Shown here in pieces: positions 58,219 through 64,000 of a stretch of DNA of 64,000 nucleotides. The stretch lies in NCBI GenBank assembly GCA_013115135.1, contig JABANP010000056.1, positions 62,001 through 126,000 of the forward strand. The letters run 5' to 3'. The stretch is from Perkinsus olseni (lineage: Eukaryota > Perkinsozoa > Perkinsida > Perkinsidae). The translations under genes and the position numbers were made by a program. Numbering within the stretch: position 1 is the first letter of the stretch; each line of letters begins with the position of its first letter. Under the pieces are notes generated by a model that was given only the letters and a program-made list of their open reading frames with translations, made no database searches and was not told the DNA's origin.

Positions 58219-58444
58219 CTTGCTTTTCGCCTGATGGTTGCTCTACCGTTATCACAGATTCGGAGCCTGCTGACCATGTAGGTCTCATCATTATACTGCT
58301 CCGGTCGAACTTTATTTGCGATATCCTATGCTCTTTTGCGAGTCAGCTCAAGTTATACTTGTGTGCATCGTACTCGTCGGCACCTCTCTTTTTTAATCAT
58401 GTTGTGCCGAGTTATAGTGCAGTAGTGGAGGCAACTTCTTCTTC

Positions 58445-58465
58445 TTCTCGCCGAGAAGTTCTCGG
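58445..58465. repeat. Insertion-signature site after copy C
   Basis: TTCTCG-CCGAGAA-G-TTCTCGG, perfect. The matching place after copy E (62276-62295) is CAACTTCTTCTCGG; the difference is 14 bp plus two extra TTC units. Confidence 0.88.
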
Positions 58466-58639
58466 TGTCTTACTGTTTCCTTCGAAAACTGATCTCACTA
58501 GAGCCGAAATAGGCTCTCGAAGGTTGCATTATCAAGCGACAGGGCCATCTTCGCGGACATCGAGAGCCGGATCCGATGCTGCCTGATCGCACAGCCCCAT
58601 TTCGAAGCTGGCAAGTCCAACTGTAGGCTTGTAGTTTAT

Positions 58640-58890
58640 TCACGTCTACTTGCTGACCTTCGTAGAACTCACTTCGGCAGACCGTGACTTTGCAGCCAGG
58701 GGAGGGGGTCCATGGTGATCACTCCGTTTATGGTCCTAGGTTGATGGATGATGCTCTTTGTGACAACTGCCTGTCTTTCTGGCGTTCAAGAACTGGGGTG
58801 GCCCTCGCATTTTGCCTCTGCGCATAACTTGCCGCGTGATGGTCGCACAACTGTTATCACGGATTCGGACCTGTAGTTCATATGAGTCTC
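58640..58890 (+). pseudogene. Secreted 8-Cys family, copy D (relic)
   Basis: Recognisable only at DNA level: CAGACCGTGACTTTG (for DRDF), then CTTTGTGACAACTGCCTGTC (for the first Cys cluster) and CTTGCCGCGTGATGGTCGC. The start and much of the frame are gone. Confidence 0.55.
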
Positions 58891-61571
58891 AGTATTATGC
58901 TGCTCCTATCGAATAGCAACCCTTATTTTCCGTGCTATTTGGTCGTAGCTTCCTACTAGCGATATACGGAACAACCCCCATCAGTTTACTTTCAGTGTAA
59001 TATCTGTGTAAGAGATGGAACACGTTGGAAGCTATATGTCATAGATCTGGCTACGGACCTGATTCAGCCGATCATCACTCGAGAAATTTTACTCGTGATT
59101 CCGCTAAAGTTTTACACGTACAGTGTGCATCGTACTCGTCGAGGCCTCTTCTATTTGATCATGTTGTGCCGGGTTATAGTGTAGTAGTGGGAGTAGCTTC
59201 TTTTTCTCGGTGTCTCAGACACCCAAAAATATAATCGTTTCCTTTGAACACCCGGAATCGGCATCAGCCTTCAGCAAGACTGTATTCCGACGGGTGAATC
59301 CCAACTCATCTCGATCACGCATCAACGGTTCAATAAAAGATCACTCAAGCCTAACAGTAGACAATATCACGCTGTATCGCGTGGCGAGCGACAGCCGACA
59401 CGACAACAGAATATCTGATTTACACAGTCAAAAAGTGAACGACGTTCTTTGGTAATGGAAGTTCCTCATACGCTCCGGGGAGAGCTCTCTAACGCCACGC
59501 GAGTGAGATTCTCGTAGCCGTTCACAGCCGATTAAGTAGGTGCGAGTAGTACGCTCTTCTTCTTTTATCGCTATATGTATCCTTTGCCTCCTCATCGGTC
59601 CTGTGCTGATTGACGAGTGTCGAGTTGTTCAGGCTCAGTGCCAACGTCCTACAGTAGGTAGATGAGGGGAGCTCCGAATAACGGAGAAAGAGCGACTTTC
59701 AAAAGTCCTCGAGGGTCAGCGTCTCACTCGCGTAGAAGAGCGTCGCGAATACGGATGCTCGGAGAACTGCTATCTTCCTCGACAAGCTTGTGTCGTGTCA
59801 CTTCCAGAATCTTCCAAGCCGATTCATGGGCCATGAATCATGGCTTGTCTCGCGGCTTCAATCCGTTCCCCAATCTCGTAGGCATTTCCATCTTCGGCCC
59901 GTGTGAAATGCGGCCCAAGGATTCGCAAGCTTTCCACAATACATGGCCGGATTAAAGTTCCTCTGTGGTCCTTTTTAATGAGGCGCGTCTCGTTGATAAT
60001 CGCATTTCTACATTTGAGCAATATTCACTTCGCAACAGGAAATGCTGAAAGGAACAAATCAGCAAGAATAGCAAGAAAGTGAACTTACTCTTTTCAATAA
60101 AAGCGGAAAATGCACGGGCAAGATTGACAAGTGTTAATCCAAATTTCACAGTGAGACAATGAACATGCAGCAGCACACAACCCGCGAGACGTCACTCCCT
60201 TAGCTGTTTCATTAGACGACGATCACGGACCAGGGCTCAAGAATCTCTCAGCTGTAGCGCGGGCATCTTCCATTTCATTGTATGGCGGTCCAAGACGCAG
60301 CAATGACAGCAGCTTGGAACCCTTCGAAGAAGGGCCTTCTTAGGGCCTAAGACTTAGGCGTTGAATAGATATACTGTGCTTAATTCGGCGTGAGCTGTAT
60401 CACAGAGCCTCTGTGATACAGCTCACCTCTGTGACAGAGGTGAACTTGGTTGTACGGTGATCGTACTACGATCCGAAATACTGGGCTTCCTCCGCCCGGC
60501 GGAGTCCGCCGCCATCAAGCTCCACAGATCACCCAGGGTGGTCCACCCTGGCTGTCCCCATCGAACCGGAGATCCGTCACCGTCCTGGCGCCTCCTAGCC
60601 TCGAGCTCCACCATCAATTGCTACGGCAATCGTTGACGTCAATTGGGTTATTTTGCCCCTACTGTAATATCTACTATCTACTAATACCTACCATCAGGTT
60701 AATCATCTGGAAGTTCCAGATGGTCAGACGGTTCCAGACTTAAACCGTCGTGTATTGCGACAGCAGAGAGTCTCGAAGTGTCTTAGTTCGGCCGTATATC
60801 CACACCGTATGAAGTTTCCATGCATTCGAAAGCGCATCGGGTCCCCGTTTCCACGGCGCCCTTGTCCCCTCAAGAGGACCAGGTGTTGAGGACCTGAGGG
60901 CCTAGCGTTAGGGGTTCCGCAAAGCAGGATGCTTGCCAGTAGGGCTCCTCTTGAAGAGGACCTCTTCACTCGGGCGTGGTACATCATGCCACACCTGATA
61001 TGCCGCTAACGGTATCTATGGCGATTTGATCGGTTGTTGGGATCTTGTTGTGTGTCTCCAGTCTCCACGATTCCGTTCTGATATCTTCTAGCATCGAACT
61101 AGACTAGTTCGACTAGTGAACTCGGTCCACCAGTAATTGTTATTGGAGTTGTTGGCGACATTGGAGCTGCTTTGGCTCTACTGGGGTATCTACTTTATTG
61201 TCAACGTGGAGCCTCTGTATACTTCGACGGCAAAAAAATGTCTTAGTTTCGTCATACTGTCTCCCGGAGACAGCTGGGACTGGGGTGGACGGATATAGTC
61301 GAAGTCGGGATCGGGTCGTCGATCGATAATATACACAAGCAGGCCACATATTCAACACTTGAGCGGTAGCTAATGATGGCTTAACGGAGTCATATGACTG
61401 GCCAGTAGAAGCAGGCAGATCCTCCTACCACAACCGGAAAGACATGCAGACAGCCGATGTCTACGGGCACGTTCATAGCTAGGTAGAATCCTACTCAACA
61501 GCCGAGGAGATTTCGACTTCATCAGCATCAAGTGCAGAATTGGTCAACAAGCTTAAGCTACTCTTATAGAC
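58891..61571. other. Repeat-rich spacer between secreted-family copies D and E
   Basis: Contains a partial copy of the 53254 ORF (about 60200-60450) and of the upstream region of copies A and B (about 60600-60960, landmark CGTATATCCACACCG). Insertion-signature sites at 59824-59844, 60491-60511, 60529-60549, 60946-60966 (reverse orientation) and 61096-61116 (reverse). Perfect palindrome 60390-60426 (18-bp arms). Minus-strand frame at 61140-61358 is featureless. Confidence 0.5.
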
Positions 61572-61925
61572 ATGAAGTACCTCTTTGCTGTGACGATCCT
61601 ATTCATGTGTTGTATCAACATTGCTGTTGTAGACCGTGACTTTGTAGCCGGTGGGACGGAAGATCTGGAGCCCAGATCTTTCGTCCAGATTCTGGGCGCT
61701 GACATCGTGCTGAGTGATGGTAATACCAGAAATCGCTACCAGTCGGTCTATGGTAATGACTCCGTTATCAGAGCTGACGCGGATGGTCGTATGTTGAGGA
61801 ACCCAGTTTTCTGTCAGAATTGCCAGGATTGCAAGAGACATTCAGGACTCGGACTGAACTGGGCTCCCTGCCAGATTATAATGGGTGCGTGCGGGGGCGA
61901 TGATTGCGACTGCTGCAGGGATTAA
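61572..61925 (+). CDS. Small secreted 8-Cys protein, copy E (open, with in-frame insertion)
   Basis: 117 aa: signal peptide MKYLFAVTILFMCCINIAVV, DRDFVAGGTEDL, then an extra EPRSFVQILGA not present in the others, then a Cys module NCQDCKRH, PCQIIMGACG and DCDCCRD. The extra residues come from a 27-bp in-frame insertion with a hairpin of 15-bp arms (61654-61668 and 61672-61686, one mismatch). The frame is therefore kept and the protein may still be made. Confidence 0.65.
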   Translation: MKYLFAVTILFMCCINIAVVDRDFVAGGTEDLEPRSFVQILGADIVLSDGNTRNRYQSVYGNDSVIRADADGRMLRNPVFCQNCQDCKRHSGLGLNWAPCQIIMGACGGDDCDCCRD

Positions 61926-62899
61926 ACCGGTTGTCGAGTGCCCTAACCGTATACGCCGTATACTATACGAGCTTCACCATTTTGTTGCTCCCGTCGATTA
62001 ATATCTCCTATTTCCTATGTTATTTTGTCGCGTCTCTCTAATATACGCAACGATTTCTTATCCGCTTATTTTCAGAGCAATTTCTGTGTAGATGATGTAA
62101 CATGGTGGTAGATCTCGCTATGGATCCGATTTATTCGTTCATCGTCTCAAGGGAACATCGTCGTAATGCCGCTCAAGTCATACACGTACAGTGTGCATCG
62201 TACTCGTCGGGACCTCTCTTTTCTAATCGTGTTGTGCCGAGTTATAGTGCAGTAGTGGAAGGCTTCCGCTGGAAGCAACTTCTTCTCGGTGTCTTCCTGT
62301 CTCCTTTGAAAACTGATCTCACTAGAGCCGAAAAAGGCTCTCGAAGGTTGCATTATCAAGCGACAGAGACACCTTCGCGGACGTCAAGAGCCGGCTCCGA
62401 TGCTGCCTGATCGCACAGAGCGACGCTCTAAGAGCGTCATCCATCAACATCCATCAGGCGTCGCCCTTCGCGACAACTGCCTGTCTTTCTGTCTGAGACA
62501 TCGCCTGCCCGATCCAGCAAATTCAATACATTGCTAATCTAATTTTCCGCTACCGTACTGAACCCCCTCTCTTTTCAGTTTCCGAGTCAGACGTTCAAGT
62601 CAGTCTTTGACGTTCAAGAACTGGGATGGCCCTCACCCACTGATGGATTACAAGGAATTAGGAATGCTATTCAATAGGAGTAGCATAAAACTGAGCATAA
62701 TATTGAGTAGAAAGCTGCGACAAAATAATTCTTGGTAATTGGGGCTGCTTGGTCGCAGTTTTCTACTCGCGACATACGGACCAACCCCCATCCGCTTACT
62801 TTCAGTGTAATTCCTGTGTAAGTGATGGAACACGGTGGTAGCTATACGTCATGGATCTGGCTACGGGCCTGATTCAGTCGATCATCATTCGAGAAATTA
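61926..62899. other. Spacer after copy E with insertion-signature sites
   Basis: Carries the family's downstream element (CGTGTTGTGCCGAGTTAT near 62228). Insertion-signature sites at 61950-61970 (one mismatch), 62256-62276 (one mismatch) and 62417-62437 (perfect). No gene accepted. Confidence 0.45.
62256..62276. repeat. Insertion-signature site after copy E
   Basis: TGGAAG-GCTTCCG-C-TGGAAGC, one mismatch. After copy C the same place reads GTAGTGGAGGCAACTT, 14 bp shorter. Confidence 0.85.
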
Positions 62900-63010
62900 T
62901 TCTGTGATGATCTTGTCCATGAGTTGTATCAACGTAGCTGTTGTAGACCGTGACTTGGTAGCTGGTGCTACGGAAGGGTTACCACCGAACTGTTGTTGCA
63001 GACCTATGAC
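62900..63010 (+). pseudogene. Secreted 8-Cys family, copy F (relic)
   Basis: MILSMSCINVAVVDRDLVAG is recognisable, but the start is gone and homology ends within 30 codons. Confidence 0.6.
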
Positions 63011-63521
63011 GCGAGCCTATTTTAGGGCGAGCGAGATTTACATTGGTCGCGTGTTGTAACGCTCGGGCGAGCGAGAATTGCATTGATCGCGCATCTTAGC
63101 TAGTAAGCTAGGCTTTGAGCTACTGTTGCTCTTAGTGAGTTAGAGAGTCTACGTTGCTATCTACGTTGTACTATCACGTACGACTACGTACTACTGCCAC
63201 TTCTATCTACGGTTATCTGCTGTATCTCTGGTTAATACTAGAGATCCTTAGTTGGCCTATTATTATCGTCTATCGCTTGGTGAACCGGGTATTGTGTTAT
63301 CTAGTACCGCGGTCGGTATAGGGAGCTCTTTAAATAAAACGCGATCCACAACACTGTCTAATGAGGCGGCCGGCCAACTAACGGTGCGCAGGCGACGTAG
63401 CTCTACCAGTTCGGTAGTACAAAACACCACCGCACTGGCCCAGCGGTTTTGACACCACACGAGTGGAACTCTCGTAGTCGTCCACCGCCTCTTGAGCAGG
63501 TTCCATTCATACGCTCTTCTA
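63011..63521. other. Spacer, no gene
   Basis: CTACG/TACGT-rich sequence near 63140-63210 and a second copy of the 52707-52770 segment at 63384-63440. Nothing coding recognised. Confidence 0.35.
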
Positions 63522-63594
63522 CTATCCCTTTATTATAAAGACAGGAAAAAGATGGAAAAGTGCCGTATAATACGGCACTTTCTCAGTAGTTTCG

Positions 63595-63615
63595 TTCGAC
63601 CGTCGAATTTCGACG
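63595..63615. repeat. Insertion-signature site in the second copy of the 53254 ORF
   Basis: TTCGAC-CGTCGAA-T-TTCGACG, perfect. The first copy (about 53309) reads GTTTCATTCGACGTCAACC, 14 bp shorter. Confidence 0.92.
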
Positions 63616-63941
63616 TCAACCACACATCGAGGCTCGAGGCTTATCGTGTGCTGGCCCAAGACGAAGCGATGACAGCAGTTCGAGCACTTCGCAGATTTGG
63701 TATGGTTCCGCGGACGTTCGATAGAGATATTGTACACATTGTGGTTCAAGTCGTGAGGCTGCTGTATCATAGCGGTGAACTTAGTTTTACGGTCTGGGGC
63801 GTCAACACCCACAGATCTTGAGTCTGTGAAGGACTCGCGCGGTGAGAAAGATTTCGCTCGGAAGTTTGGATGCGAACGTCAGCCAACAGCGGCGACGACT
63901 CTGCGGAGTCTGCGGAACTGCAGGAACTCCTTGGCATGGAT

Positions 63942-63962
63942 TTGCTGTCAGCAAATAGCTGA
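63942..63962. repeat. Insertion-signature site near the window end
   Basis: TTGCTG-TCAGCAA-A-TAGCTGA, one mismatch. The first copy (about 53690) reads GGATTTGCTGAACC, 14 bp shorter. Confidence 0.9.
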
Positions 63963-64000
63963 ACCATTCCATCGCCTCTGGCTCCATGACGGCGACCCCT

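Larger units (their letters stand above)
63522..63990 (-). pseudogene. Broken copy of the 53254 ORF
   Basis: Keeps KFTAMIQQPHDLNHNVY, SIERPR and SNETTEKVPYY, but is split by 14-bp insertions at 63595-63615 and 63942-63962 and by frameshifts near 63815. A 25-bp perfect palindrome (63557-63581, AAAGTGCCGTAT-A-ATACGGCACTTT) lies at its 3' end. Confidence 0.5.

Noticed and set aside
42556..63990. CRISPR array or bacterial accessory island
   Set aside because: There are no regularly spaced identical repeats and the genes have spliceosomal introns; the inverted repeats differ in sequence at every site.

Overview
This is nuclear DNA of a eukaryotic microbe, most like an alveolate of the Perkinsus group. 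Its genes are split by very short GT-AG introns, mostly 41-56 nt and closing the reading frame exactly where I tested them. Gene density is high, neighbours often lie tail to tail or head to head, and the encoded proteins are eukaryotic: Mak11, Utp13/TBL3, Pumilio, a CDF zinc transporter and a cytosolic-type transketolase. The assignment is an inference from gene structure and content; no rRNA or other marker is present.

Layout. 0-5.6 kb: a RING-finger gene, two or three weakly supported exons, a Cys-rich protein and a complete CDF transporter (minus). 5.6-13.7 kb: a mosaic of duplicated pieces of the CDF gene, of MAK11 and of a GNAT acetyltransferase, with one intact GNAT (11.7-12.8 kb), one decayed GNAT (6.5-7.6 kb) and a non-coding island (8.0-11.7 kb). 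13.8-20.2 kb: MAK11 (minus) and UTP13 (plus), two WD40 ribosome-assembly genes, head to head. 20.5-29.4 kb: a small secreted protein, about 5 kb with little coding signal, then a tandem pair of polytopic membrane-protein genes (TLC-like). 30.2-42 kb: Pumilio, a secreted Q/S-rich protein, a 975-aa membrane protein whose six-exon model closes in frame, and transketolase. 42.5-64 kb: a repeat-rich accessory region with six copies of a membrane-anchored GNAT family, six copies or relics of a small secreted 8-Cys family, and repeats of a minus-strand ORF, all at different stages of decay.

The most unusual thing is a sequence-independent insertion grammar in the accessory regions. For a 7-mer X of any sequence, the DNA reads X(first 6)-revcomp(X)-N-X. 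Relative to the empty site this is a gain of exactly 14 bp. I found 27 examples by eye (17 perfect in one orientation, 1 perfect in the other, the rest with one or two mismatches). About 0.001 perfect examples would be expected by chance in one orientation. Eight can be checked against a sibling repeat copy that lacks the insertion: seven differ by exactly 14 bp, and the eighth by 14 bp plus a 6-bp microsatellite step. None lies in an exon of a conserved gene. Longer palindromes (35-69 bp) occur in the same regions.

A second recurring structure is degenerate tRNA-like sequence (Pol III A/B-box) inside introns, in all cases antisense to the host gene.
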